A DNA stretch of 64,000 nucleotides from Diphasiastrum complanatum (Eukaryota; Streptophyta; Lycopodiopsida; Lycopodiales; Lycopodiaceae), in NCBI GenBank assembly GCA_029204225.1, contig CM055098.1, positions 22,759,367 through 22,823,366 of the forward strand, read 5' to 3'. Of this stretch, positions 22,566 through 34,832 are shown one piece after another; the first letter of the stretch is position 1, and every line of letters starts with the position of its first letter. The notes under the pieces are model-generated. The model was given only the letters and a program-made list of their open reading frames with translations, was not told where the DNA came from and made no database searches. Position numbers and translations under genes: made by a program.

Positions 22566-25500
22566 CTGGATACAGATGGGACTCAGTATTCCGACAAGAG
22601 ACTGGATTTGCTAGTGGACGAGGTTTAGGTGGGGTCGCATGCTTGTACAGAGAGGCTCTTCATTCGAGTATTGACTTCATCCGACATGACGAGCAGGCCC
22701 GCTACATATGGACTCGCATCGTGGGTCAGGATATTGGCTTGGATAGGGATCTTTCTATTGCAGCATGTTACTTTCCACCAGAGTCCTCATCTTTTGTTGA
22801 GGGTATTGGATCTCCATATCAAGACCTCTCACCAGATATTATCAGATTTTCAGAGCGGGGGCATATTCTCCTCACGGGGGATTTTAATGCCCGTACATCT
22901 TCACGACAGACAGTGTTCTTCGACACCACTGATCAGCTACGTGTTCATGCCCTGGACAATGATATGCTTGGAGTTACCAGGACCTCCGCGGATAGTTTGG
23001 GACCTACTACTTCATATGGTGAGCACTTACTGTAGTTTGGAGAGGCACATGAGCTAGCCATTTATAATGGCTTATCGTGCTGGCCACATTCAGACAATTA
23101 TACATGCCACCCTCACAGTGGAGGACATAGTGTCGTTGACTATCTCATGGGGTCACCATCCTTTGTACCCATAGTTTCTGACTTCCACGTTTTCCCCACC
23201 ACCCTTCCTGATCACTCATTTCTCTCCTTCGATATCGACCACCTTCCACCCACTCATTCATCTACACTATCCATGCTTACCCGAGCACCCATGTACACAT
23301 TTGATCCCACTTACATGCCACTATACCGGCAAATCTTGGCTTCACTTTTACACTCCTTTCCTCATGACAGTCCAGTCGACACCCAGGCTGATTTTCTCAC
23401 CACCTTTCTCCACACGGCCGCATCACTAACCCTCCCCACAAAACCCCACCCCAGAAAGACTCGACGCACACCTCGACCACTACACCCTCAGTACGATACT
23501 GAGTGCCGTTCTCTTCATCAGTCAGTAACCTACTCACGCACCCATGCCCCACATCTGCTTTGATCTTTCTGACGCTCCTACCATCGTGCTCTCCGCTGTA
23601 AAAAGCGTTCCTATGATGATTCGGAAGGGTAACATCTCATTGACCTTCTTTGTAGTTCTTCTTCAAGTGCTTTTTGGCGCGAGTTCATTCCTTGCTCTCC
23701 ACCACCTCTCTTGGAGGACCTCCGCATATGGACTGATTATGCTACTAGCTTGTACACGGTCCCTACCGACTCACTTATCTCCATATTTCCACGGCCATCT
23801 GAGTTCTCCTTCTTCACATCTGACATGGTACTTGCAGCCATTAAGAAGATGAATCCCACAAGGCCAGAGATATTGAAGACCTTGAATCTGAACTCCTTTC
23901 CCATGCCTCCGACTTACTCGCCCCCACTATAGCCACCCTTCTTAACTCCGCGGTTGTTTCCGGTTTCCCATCCTCCTGGTGCCCCATCCATAAGAATGGT
24001 GACCCCATGATTCCGAGTAACTACCGCACCATCATGATTGGGCATGTCCTGGCGAAACTATATGGTACTATACTACAGTCTGTTGTGAGCTCAGAGGCGG
24101 AGACTAGGAGACTACATGCCATGGGTCAGGCTGGTTTTTGAGCCCATTATTGTACTGCAGATCACATCTTTACACTGCGAGCCATGATTGAGGAGGCTAA
24201 GCACAGGAGAGAGAGGGTTTACTGTTGTTTTGTGGACTTTAGGAAAGCCTTTGATTCTGTTCCTCGCTCATTGCTCATCCAGAGACTCCGAGATTGGCTT
24301 CTTTACCGACATTGTTCTTGCTGTGATGGCACTTTATGAGCGTGCCCTGGGTTGTTTCCGGCATAACAGTGGCATATCTGATCACATCTGGAGCACTATT
24401 GCGGTGAAGCAGGGTTGTTCCCTCTCACCAGTCCTCTTTGGCTTGTATATTGATGAGTTGGAGAGAGTCATTACACAGGGTGGTGCTGTAGGCTTGGTGA
24501 CATCTTGATTGCTACCCTCCTTTATGCCGATGATGTGGTACTGGTCTCATCGACCAGAGAGGGTCTACAACGACAGTTGGATTGCTTGCATGAGTTTTGC
24601 ACCAGATGGGGCCTAGGGGTGAACATTGGGAAGACCAAGGTTATGGTCTTCAACACTTCGAGAGCATTCATGCAGTGACATGAGCTTACTTTGGGTGGGC
24701 AGATTCTAGAGGTGGTCCTTTCCTACACATACCTGGGGGTCCTTTTCTCAGGTCCTACTTTTAGCATGAGACAAGCCGCCTAGGGAAGGGACATGCCTCC
24801 CTTGTTTAGCTAGAGCGATTTTGCTTCCGGAAGTCCATCCAGGATGCTCGCAGTAAGTGTCACCTCTTTGATACCATTGTTACCCCCACGACTTTATATG
24901 CGGCAGAGACATGGTGTGTAGGTCTCCCTTCTTCACACTTGGCAAGTCTTTCACGATTACAGACCACCATGCTAGCTGGGTTGATTCGAGCGAAGCCTTC
25001 TGTTCCACATGAGATTCTCCTGGCCGAGTTTGCAGCTCCACCTATACAGATCGAGGCAGCTCTTCAGCTCATCACCTATATACAGAGGATATAGGCGTTA
25101 CCAGAGATAGACAGGCGATACATACAGGTTGCACTATCCTCCTCACAGCGTCTTCACGATCAGGGCTACAGGTTATCATGGTTCTCTTAGGCCTCTCACC
25201 TCCTACTTGCGTCATTTGGCATACCCATCACAGAGCTCCCCTCAGGCACACATCAGTATATCAGACGCTTCTTCTATCGCACATATCTAGAGCGGACTTG
25301 GCGTATCCAATTAGGGTTAAGCTAGCTTTCTACCGAACTCATTTCTTGGAGCTAGATGCATCAGGGACCCCGGTCATGCCACACTACTTGGACTTGAGAC
25401 TGCCACATTGCCTGAGATTCACATTGGGGCAGCTCATAGTGTCCTCTCATCAGCTAGCTATTGAGACTGGGATGTTCCATGGTATTCCCAGAGAGGAGCA

Positions 25501-26202
25501 GATTTGCGAGTTATGCTCTCTAGGTGAGGTGGAGTCTGAGGAGCACTTTATCTTTAGGTGCCCTATATATTATGAGATTAGAGGAAGTTATCATTGCATG
25601 TTCCGAGAGATGCCTACGACTCTACGCTCTCTCATAGCTTATGAGGACCCACGGTGTGTCGCTCTGATGGTACGCGAGATGTCCATACTACGGAGAGATT
25701 TATGCGAGACACCCTAGCATTTTACCTCACAACCATTGATTGCTTCATTCTTTACTAGGCGGAGATCGTGTGATTTAGTGCCTGAGGATGAGGTATATGA
25801 TTATGACGACGACGAGGATGATGGCCACTCTCATGCTCATAGAGATCAAAGATAGTGTACCTCCCACCATCATGTTACCACCAAGGTTACCAGACATTCC
25901 ACGTAGAGGCGTACTACTATTACACATGCACGTGCTCATGCTCACAGACGACGCCGGCAGGCTCCAGCGCCTTCCCATTCTGTGGCTCGCATTACATCTT
26001 TTTACAGCATCAACACAGCCTTGACATCTTACCATAGATACATATGATTATTATGTGCACACTCTCGCATATGTGTCTTTTTTAGTTTGCACTAGATGTT
26101 TTCTTCATTACAGTTTGGAGAGATTTTTATACGCTCCCATGGTTACCACATGTACTTCATTAGTCTTATATGCCTTTTGGCATGGAAAAGACATTAATAA
26201 AG

Positions 26203-26242
<40 letters not shown>
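22566..26242 (+). mobile_element. Non-L1-type LINE, copy 1 (EN-RT-zinc finger, degenerate)
   Basis: This is a 5'-truncated LINE on the + strand. An AP-endonuclease domain (about 22566-23040) shows GVACLYREA, AACYFPPESSSF and LLTGDFNART, where GDFN is the catalytic block. RT follows at about 23820-24800 with NYRTIMIGHVLAKLYG, GQAGF, VDFRKAFDSV (24230), AVKQGCSLSPVLFGLYIDELE and YADD (24523). The C-terminal part keeps a CELC...H-FRC zinc-finger motif at about 25505-25560. Stops and frameshifts throughout show it is inactive. The 3' end is a hairpin-bearing TCTTATATGCCTTTTGGCA, then ACATTAATAAAGC and a (CT)n tail (26206-26242) instead of poly(A). The GLYIDELE type differs from the common plant L1 LINEs; the exact clade (Dualen/RTE-like) is uncertain. 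Confidence 0.85.
26164..26242 (+). repeat. LINE 3' end: hairpin plus (CT)n tail, copy 1
   Basis: TCTTATATGCCTTTTGGCAT contains the small stem TGCC-TTTT-GGCA. It is followed by ACATTAATAAAGC and (CT)n. The same arrangement recurs at 28991-29043 and 44402-44468 and, more diverged, at 43985-44063. This is a likely recognition structure for the LINE RT. Confidence 0.7.
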
Positions 26243-26247
<5 letters not shown>

Positions 26248-29043
26248 TGCCGCTTCTCTAGCCTTTCCTTCCAAGCCCCATAAAGGCAAATCCACACATC
26301 CTTCACCTCCTTGTCCTCTACACCCCCCGTGGCATGATGTCGAATGTCGATCTCTTCATCACCTCGTCATCCATGCATGTACTCATGCTCCTCACCTCTC
26401 TTTTCCTCTCAACGTTCTTACTATCTTACACTATCGTAAAAAGTGTGCCTATGATGACTCTGAAAACGTCTATGATGAAAACGTCTTGTTGACCTTCTCT
26501 TCAGTTCTTCCTCGGGCGCTTTTCGGCGTGAGTTTATCCCTCGTGCTCCACCACCTCTCCTGGATGACCTCCGCATATGGGCCTACTATGCTACCAGCCT
26601 ATATACTTTACCCACTGACTCACCCATCTCTATCTCTCCCCGACCTTCTGAGTTCACCTTCTTCACCTCTGACATAGTACTTGTGGCCATCAAGAGAATA
26701 AAATCCCATAAGGTGAGAGATATCGAAGACCTTGAATCTGACCTCCTAACCCATGCTGCCGACCTCCTTGCTCCCACATTAGCCACTCTCCTCAATTATG
26801 CGGTTGTCTTTGGCTTCCCATCATCCTGGTGCATCACATCACCCACTCTATCCATAAAAATGGTGACCCCATGATTCCTGGTAACTACCGCACCATCATG
26901 TTTGGGCATGTTCTTGCGAAGCTATATGCTACCATACTTCAGTTTGCAATGAGTTCAAAGGTGGAATCCAGGAGATTACATGCTTTGGGATAGGCAAGGT
27001 TTTATCTCATTATTCTACCACTGACCATATCTTCACACTTCGAGCTTTGATTGAGGAAGCGAAGTATAAGAGAGAGAAAGTTTACTATCGTTTTGTGGAC
27101 TTTAGGAAAGCCTTTGATTCTGTCCCATGCTCCTTGCTCATTCAGAGACTTCGTGACCTTGGCTTCTCCATTGACATTATCCTTGCAGTGATTGCTCTTT
27201 ATGAGAGCGTCTTGGGATTCCGACATGGCAATGGTATTTCTGAGTACATTTGGATCACTATTGGGGTGAAGCAGGGTTGTTCTCTTTCACTAGTTCTTGT
27301 TGGATTATAGATTGATGAGTCATCTCATAGTGTGGTGGCTTTGGTCGCAGACTTGGCAAGATTTTGATTGCCATTCTTCTTTATGCTGTGGTACTAGTCT
27401 CTCCGAACAGAGAGCGGTTACAGAGGCAGTTGGATTGCTTATAGGGATTTTGTCCCAGATGGGGCTTGGGATTGAACATTGCGAAGACCGAGGTTATGGT
27501 CTTCAACACTTCTCGAGCTTTCATGCAGCGTCAGAAGCTCACTCTCGATGGACAAACCCTAGAGGTAGTTTCTTCTTACACGTATTTGGGGATACTTTTC
27601 TCTGGTCCTACTTTCAACATGCGACAGGCAGCTACCACTCGACTTGGAAACATGCATGCCTCCCTTGTTCAGCTAGAGCTCTTTTGCTTTAGGAAGTCCA
27701 TTCGTGATGCTCGAAGTAAGTGTAGACATACCATTGTCACCCCCACAGCCCTATATGTAGCAGAGACATGGTCAACTGGTCTTCCCTCATCACACTGGGC
27801 TAGTATCTCGAGATTACAGACCACCATGTTAGCTCGTATGGTTCGGGTGAAGCCCTCTGTTCCACACAAGATCCTCCTTACCGAGTTTGCTGTTCCACCT
27901 ATACAGATAGATGCAACTTTCCAACTTAGTGCGTATATTCAAAGAGTTCAGGCACTTCCAGATGCAAATGGGAGATATACACAGATAGCACTTGCTTCTT
28001 CACATTATCTTCATGATCAGGGATGCATGCTTTCAGGGTTCTCTCAGGCATCCCACCTCCTTCTGGAGTTATTTGGTATCTCCATTACAGAGCTTCCCTC
28101 GGGTACTCATCAGTATATCAAATGCTTCCTATATTGGGCATATTTTGATCGTACTTGGAGGTGACAGCTTGGGGTTAAGCCTGACTATTACTAGACTCAT
28201 TTTATTGAGCTAGACATAGCAGGGTTCCTAGTTTTGCCACACTATTTGGACTCGGGATTATCACATAGCCTCAGATTTATGTTGGGGCAGCTTCGCATAT
28301 CATCACATCAGCTGGCTATTGAGACTAGGAGAATTCCGAGATAGAAGCGGATTTGCAAGTTATGCTCCTTGGATGAGGTGGAGTCTGAGCAGCACTTTAT
28401 CTTTAGGTGCCCTGTATACTATGAGATTAGAGGGAGATACCATTGTCTGTTTCGTGACATGCCCATCACACCATGGTCACTCATAGCCTATGAGGACTCC
28501 CGTTGTGTTGCACTTATGATATGAGAGATGTTCCTACTGTGATAGGACCTATGTCAGACAACTCAGCAGCGTCATGTTATTTCTCAGCCTTGGATTACCT
28601 CCTTCTCTAGGAGAAGATGACGGGACCTAGAGTCTGGTGATGATGATGATGATGACGACATGCTCACTCATAGGGATCAGCCCACTCATACTTATGTTGC
28701 AACGCGCTATTTGACCTATCATGAGGAGATCTCATCCTCCTAGACGACGTCAGCAGCCACCAGAGTTCCCCCATGCTGTAGCTTGTATCACATCCTTCTA
28801 TAGCATCAGTAGGACAGGACTGGACGATAGTGCTATACCTCATTCATGACATTCAGTTGTATCTATGCTCCCACATATTTCATTGCATTTATTTCAGTTC
28901 ATAGTATTTAGATAGTTATTTTTGTTACTATTTTGGAGACGTTTCATACGCTCCCACTGTCACCACATACTTGACATGGACATTTACTAGTCTTATATGA
29001 CTTTTGGCATGGAAAAGACATTAATAAAGCTTTCTCTCTCTCC
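26243..29043 (+). mobile_element. LINE copy 2, directly abutting copy 1
   Basis: This copy begins within a Thr-Ala-Ala-Ser-Leu coding stretch also present internally in copy 1 (about 23420), so it is 5'-truncated, and its first base follows the (CT)n tail of copy 1. RT blocks are seen at 26880-27310 (NYRTIM, VDFRKAFDSV at about 27093, GVKQGCSLS). The catalytic YADD is reduced to YA: a 6-bp in-frame deletion near 27384 removed both aspartates compared with copy 1. A long open frame at 27466-28164 covers the thumb-to-C-terminal region (SYTYLGILFSGPTF). A CKLC...HFIFRC zinc motif lies at about 28348-28410. The 3' end again has the TTTTGGCA hairpin, ACATTAATAAAGC and a short CT tail (29031-29043). 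It is inactive. Confidence 0.85.
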
Positions 29044-29046
29044 AAA

Positions 29047-29683
29047 TGTTGCACAGAAGCTCACAAAACCTAAGTAAATACACAGAATTACCCAACAAAT
29101 CCATGACTTTGTTAATCTCAAGCAAATGTACATAGATCAATAAGCAAACGTGAGAGCTCTGTTGCAAGTCTCCTCCCAACCATAGCTGCTTAGGAATATG
29201 ATAATGAGGAATGCTTGACAAGGTTCCCACTATATCCCCTCAAGCACCCCTTAACCCTGACACATCCTAACGTCGGCACATGGCAAACTCCATGCACAGT
29301 TGACGCTTGCCACTTGGCAGTACCCTGACACATAGGCAAGCTAGTAGGTGGACAATCTGACACATGTCACTCATGCATTGGACCAAGTGTCCCAGTGAGC
29401 ATATGACACGTCCTGTTGACCCGTCCATTGACCATCCGGACAAGTGTCACTCATGCACTGGACCAAGTGTCCCAGTGAGCATATGACACATGTCACGTTG
29501 ACCGGTCAACCCTTCCTACTTTTTACAAGGTCAGTCCAGCAGACTCTTGAGACCTAGTCACTATAACAGATATTTACATTGCAATTTACAATTGTCTCCA
29601 CAGGCCGGTGACACAGCCGTTTACAATTTAATAATTACAATTTACCATTTACATTGGGCAAGGGATTCAAAGTACATGTGACA
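29047..29683 (-). repeat. 3' LTR of chromovirus A
   Basis: This 637-bp LTR has ends TGTTGCACAG...CATGTGACA. A polypurine tract (complement of TCCCTTCCCTCCTC, 29684-29697) and the end of pol flank the right side. The left side abuts the CT tail of LINE copy 2. Inside, a 46-bp segment (TGTCACTCATGCA...GAGCATATGACAC) is repeated at 29365 and 29445 with an 80-bp period. No partner LTR remains. Confidence 0.75.
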
Positions 29684-32659
29684 TCCCTTCCCTCCTCAGA
29701 TGACATCGTCCTCGATGGCAAAGTTCGGATACTGTGCATGCAACCCATGCGCGGTCTCCCAGGTAGCATCACTAAGAGGTTGTCTATGCCATGCAACCAA
29801 TTACTCATGAAGCAAACGATTCCGCAACCGTCTCTGCCTCCGGTCCAGTACTCTCGTTGGTCCATGCATCACCTCCCCATGCTCCTGAAACAAAACAAGG
29901 CCATTAGCCAACAAGTTATCACTGTCATGTAAAACCTTCTTTAAGCGTGAAACATGAAAAACATGATGAACCTTACAACCAACAGGCAAATCCAATTCAT
30001 GAGCAACACTATTCATCTTCTTAACAATTTTCCAAGGTCCACAGTATCTAGGTGACAAATTATAACACTTCCCTGTCTTTAGGGTTTTCGAGTCCTTTGG
30101 AATCCTGAGAAATACCATATCTCCTTCCTCGAACTCTCTTGGCGTACGATCCAGATCAGCATGTGTCTTTGCCCCATCCATCGCTGCTTTTACATTTTCC
30201 TTTGCTAACTCCAACATCTGTTGCATGTGAGTTAGAAATTCCATAGCACTAGGTGTCTTATGAGGCATACCTATAGTAACTGGACTGGCTGGTCTAAAAC
30301 CATAATTTAGCTCGAAAGGACTCATCTTTGTAGACGCATTCTTTTTATCACTATAGGCAAACTCCAACAATGGTAGTTAACCTTTCCATTGGGTTTGCCT
30401 TTCACTCACATACGCCCTAAGCATGTCTTCCAAGGTTTGGTTGACTCTCTCAGTTTGCCCATCTGTTTCAGGATGATCAGAACTACTCATTCCGAACTGC
30501 ACCTCTAATTTCTCAAATACTATAGTCCAAAAGTTGCCACTATCAGACACAATGGATCTAGGTAAGCCATGAAGTCTACAAATCAGCCGTAACAGGTGCA
30601 TCAATCTTATTACTAGTTGGGATATAATGAGCCATTTTAGTGAGTCTGTCAACCACAAGATAGCATTATGTTGATGCTGCGTATGTGGTAAATATATAAT
30701 AAAGTTCATGGAAATACTCTCCCATCTCCCTTCTGGTATAGGTAACGGGCGTAATAATCCAGGCACTTTAATCCTTTCAGCCTTATTAACTTGACACTTA
30801 AAACAATGTATCACATAATGGTTTACTTCTTTCTTAAGTCCAGACCACCAAAAGTTACGTCGTATCAACTCATAGGTACTATCCACACCAGAATGACCAG
30901 CACTAGAGCTATCGTGACAGAGATGCAAGATCCTCTTTCGCAGCACCTCACAAGCTGGAATAAGCGCCTTGCCATTTCTCATCACTATTCCATCTTCTAT
31001 GGAATACTTAAGATAAGTGTGAACCAAGGTAGAAGAGCTCTCCTCTTGAGACTCTGCATGGCCATGACTCACATCCTGTTTCACTTTCTTACAGTGAGGA
31101 TCTTCCTGCTGAGCCTTTCTTATCTTAGGCAGTAAGTCATTTTCAATGACTACAGGGCTTTTGAGGGTCTACAATCTTTAGAGTGACGCACTCAGCAATA
31201 GCTTGCTTCAACTGATCAAAGCTTGCTTGCTGCAGTTCAATCCACTCACCAAATCATTTTTTTTGAGTCAAATCAGTCAAAGGTGCTGCAACATAGGAGT
31301 ATCCTTTAACATATTTTCTATAGAATACTGCCAATCCAAGAAAAGAACAACAGCTGGCACAGGCCACGCAACGATCACAGCAACCTTCTTAGGATCTGGC
31401 CTTACTCCATCAACAGACACTATATGACCAAGATACTCAATCTCTTTTTTAAACATTTCACTTTTGTTTTACTATTGGCAAACAAAGTGTTCTCCCTCAA
31501 AGTAGACAACATAGTCCTACGGTGAGCCATATGCTTGATCTCACCTGCACTGTAAGTCAGAATGTCATCAACAAAGTTTACGACAAACTTACCCATATAC
31601 GGTTTGAGCACATCATTCATCATCATCGTGAATGTAGCTAGGGCATTAGTCAATCCAAATGGCATCACAAGATACTCATAGTGACCAAACTGAGTTCGGA
31701 AGGCAGTCTTGTGTACATCCTCTTCACGAACTCTAACGTGATGGTATCCACTCTTTAGGTTTATTTTACTGAACACAATGGCACCTAACAAGGCATCAAG
31801 CAAAGCATCTATACGTGGCATATGATATCGATGTTTAACCGTTATCTTGTTTAACCTCGATAATCCACACACATACGCCATGATCCATCCTTCTTTTTTA
31901 CAAGAATGATCGGAGGGGCAAAAGGGGAATAACTAGGTCCCCTTGGCCAGATAATCATTGACCATCCGTCTCAATTCCTCTTCCTCAATAAGACTCATTT
32001 TGTAAGGACGTCTATTAACAGAACATGATCCGGGTATCTTATGTTCAACATTCTTCTTAGGAGGTAAAACAGATGGAAGATCATCTATGAACACATCTGA
32101 AAACTCTCTCCTAATCTCTTGATCCGAATTGGCAATAGTACTGATTTGCACACACTGCATGCTACTCTGACTAGTATTAGTAGACATATTAAGTAAAAAG
32201 CAAACACACGTGTACTCACAATGGATCCTACGCAACTGTGTAGCTGAAACAAGCGGTCCAGGAGGCACATCCTGCTCACCACGAAGGGAATGCATCACAC
32301 CATGAAACTGAACTCATACACATGAGTATCCTAGGCTATGTGTGGCTTCCGCATCGTGTGCCAACAAATGCCCACCAACAAATGCCCAACACCACATCAA
32401 ACCGCGCAAGCCGTGTTATTTCAAAATGAAACTCTTCTGTGTAACTTTGTACAATTAGTGGAATGCCCACAACCTTCTTATCCCAAATCTCCGTACCCTT
32501 TCCATCAGCCATTTCCACTGTGTATTGGTACTGGGATGGTTGAGTATTCACACCTAACTTCCGTACCAAAGTTGAATTCAACACATTATGAGAGGACCCA
32601 GTGTCAAATAGAACCTGAACATCTCTACCACACAGCTGTCCTCGCATAACAATACTCAC
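29684..32659 (-). pseudogene. Ty3/gypsy chromovirus A, protease-RT-integrase remnant
   Basis: The order on the - strand is as follows. Protease has LFDTGSSHNVL (32659-32336). RT (32298-31420) has [33 protein letters not shown] and an FVDD box. A broken RT-connection stretch (FYRKYVKGYS) lies at about 31300. The integrase zinc domain and core (31084-30377) show HSG...CFKCQ, FIIYLPHTQ, VSDSG and ETDGQTERVN. The integrase C-terminus (30370-29801) has a HHVFHVSRLKKVL motif and a degenerate chromodomain (AWHRQPLSDATWE) ending near 29690. Most of RNase H is deleted. Gag and the 5' LTR are absent; the sequence stops at about 32659 against LINE coding DNA. Stops and frameshifts make it inactive. The chromodomain places it in the chromoviruses. 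Confidence 0.85.
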
Positions 32660-33110
32660 GTGCTCTTGCCCACTTCCTCTTTTCCTCGAATCTCTCGACC
32701 CAAGCCTCCTTTCTCACAACCTCTCTCACCACTGCTGCTGCAGTCTTCTCCCCTCGCCCCCGCCGCAGCTCTGCTCATCGCAGGACACATAATAAATGGT
32801 AATGGTATGACAAATCTTGCTCTTCCTTCCAAACCTATCTCAAGTACGTCCGATCCGTTTCACCTTTACTTTCAGTATCGCACATTTCTACACCGCAAGA
32901 AAGCTAAATACAATATGACCCGCTCAGCCCGACTACTTCACAACGTACACTCAGCCTCCTCCGCTGCCTCTTGAAGGGCTTTTCTTCCTAAATCTCGCAC
33001 CATTCCTCCCATCCCTCTCTAGTCCTAGATTGATCATGCGACCCACCTCTATACCACCCAACACCCCCCACTCCTGCCCACTTAATTGTGACCTTTTCAA
33101 TGCCCATATC
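32660..33110 (+). pseudogene. LINE copy 3, left part (interrupted by gypsy B)
   Basis: The + strand encodes the segment between the endonuclease and RT of the same LINE family: a basic FLHRKKAKYNMTRSARLLH block, SSAAS, RAFLPKSRTIPP and a Pro-rich linker. Stops interrupt it. Coding resumes at 39507, directly after gypsy B, with the linker leading into RT. The duplicated ATATC at both junctions shows the split was caused by gypsy B. Confidence 0.65.
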
Positions 33111-33468
33111 TGTAATAGATCCTAACACCACAGTAGGGCAAACACTAACTGATCCACCCAACCTTGCCTACTCCCTGATATAGAGTAAGCCCCTCCTAGC
33201 CCAGTGTGAGGACTGATAGCATGCAACTTCCAAGTGTCGGCCACGTGTCACTGACGTGGCCGACTGCACGTCGGGACCCAACTGGGAGCCCTATCCTGCT
33301 GACAGGGTCCCTAGGCTGTGTTAGGCCCGCCATGGCCATGGACCGTGCTGGGGCACACTACTCACACTGCCTTGCCCTGTTGGTCATGTACGTTGGACAC
33401 GACCTTGACTGTGGTATCTGACCTATCTGTGTTCTCTAGGGTTCGGCACTGGTTACGAGCTCGTAACA
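33111..33468 (-). repeat. 3' LTR of gypsy B
   Basis: 358 bp, TGTAATAGAT...TCGTAACA. It is bordered inside by the PPT (complement of CTCCCTCCCTCTT). Confidence 0.95.
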
Positions 33469-33479
33469 CTCCCTCCCTC

Positions 33480-34770
33480 TTAAGAACCGTCTTGGTCCTC
33501 AAAGACAAAGTCTGGAAAAATCTTGCGAAGGACGCTGCCTTTTTCCCAAGTGGCATTCTCAACAGGCTGATCATTCCACTTAACCAGATATTCTCGGTAT
33601 AGAGTATGACGAGTCTGCGTCTCTCTACTATCAAGAATCTCCTCTGGTTCATGTGGAGGTTGCTGAGGATCCAATGGGAGAACTAGAACACTGTCCCCTA
33701 CCAGATTGTCTGATCTGGTTAAGGCTTTTCGTAACTGACTTACATGAAAGACTGGAAAAACCTTACTGCTGTGTGGGAGTTCTAGTTCATAGGTGACCTC
33801 GCCTAGTCTCCTACTGATGGTAAAGGGACCACAATACTTTGGAGACAACTTAGCACACACTCCTGATTTGAGGGTTTTAGAGTCGACTGGGACTCTCAAG
33901 TAGACTTTCTCACCAGTGGAGAACTGTACATCCCGTCTGTGTGGATCTGCATAATGCCTGGCTCGATCCTGGGATTGCCTAATGCTACGCTTAGCATGTT
34001 CTATCATCTGGTTTAGGTCCTCTAAAAAGTTTATGGCTGCTTCAACTTTTTCTTGTTTAAACCCTACAGCTGTGGGTGAGCGTGGCTGAAAACCGTACAT
34101 CAGCATAAATGGGCTGTATCCCGTAGCTGAATGTTTGGTACTGTTGTAAGCAAACTCTAATATCAAGAGATACTCCTCCCAATTAGTCTGCTTCTTGCTG
34201 ACGTATGCACAAAGCATATCCTCCAGCACCTGATTTACCCTCTTTGTTTGACCGTTCGTCTGTGGATGGTCGGTGGTACTCATATTAAGTTTAGTATGGA
34301 GATGATGGAATACTGCCCTCCAAAAATTTCCAGTAAACTTACTGTCCCGGTCGCTGACTATGCCGAAAGGTAGACCGTACAATTTAAATAGCTCGTCTAC
34401 AAACAACCTCGCTAACTCTGGAGCTCTAACGATTGTTTTGGTCGGAATGAAATGAGCCATTTTGGTCAGACGGTCAACTGTGACCCATATAGCGTCATTA
34501 CCCTTTTGAGTTTTAGGCAGGCCTACTATAAAATCCATGGAGATACTCTCCCATTTACCAGCTGGTATTTCTAAGGGATGCAACAACCCTCATGCCTTTA
34601 AATGCTCTGCTTTGTTTACTTGACATTTCTGGCAACTGGTTACATACTAGTGGACGTCCTTTTTCATACTGGGCCAGAAAAATTGCCTACGAAGAAGCTC
34701 ATAGGTCTTCTGTATGCCTGGGTGTCCCGCACTAGGATTGTCATGACATTCATATAGGACCTGCTGCCTA
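33480..34770 (-). CDS. Gypsy B integrase and chromodomain
   Basis: An uninterrupted 368-codon frame (34586-33480) covers the integrase core: MDFIVGLPKT, a VSDRDSKFTGNFW block and an HPQTNGQTKRVN block, the D,D,E active-site region. The GPF/Y-type C-terminal module (SPKYCGPFTISRRLGEVTYELELP) and a chromodomain (EYLVKWNDQPVENATWE) follow. The N-terminal zinc-binding part (H..H..CQKC) at 34590-34770 is in the same frame but carries two stops. Integrase inserts element cDNA into chromosomes, and the chromodomain steers it toward histone-marked chromatin. It follows RT/RNase H in the pol order. Confidence 0.9.
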
Positions 34771-34832
34771 TAATCCTCTAAATTGGGGACACATACTCTA
34801 TCTCTATAGACCAAGTACTCATCCTGAATGGA

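Noticed and set aside
25788-26037. His/Leu-rich frames near the end of LINE copy 1
   Set aside because: They belong to the LINE C-terminal and 3' region in shifted frames.
33206-33421. ORF repeated at 39244-39459 that could look like a duplicated small gene
   Set aside because: Both lie wholly inside the two LTRs of gypsy B and are repeat sequence.
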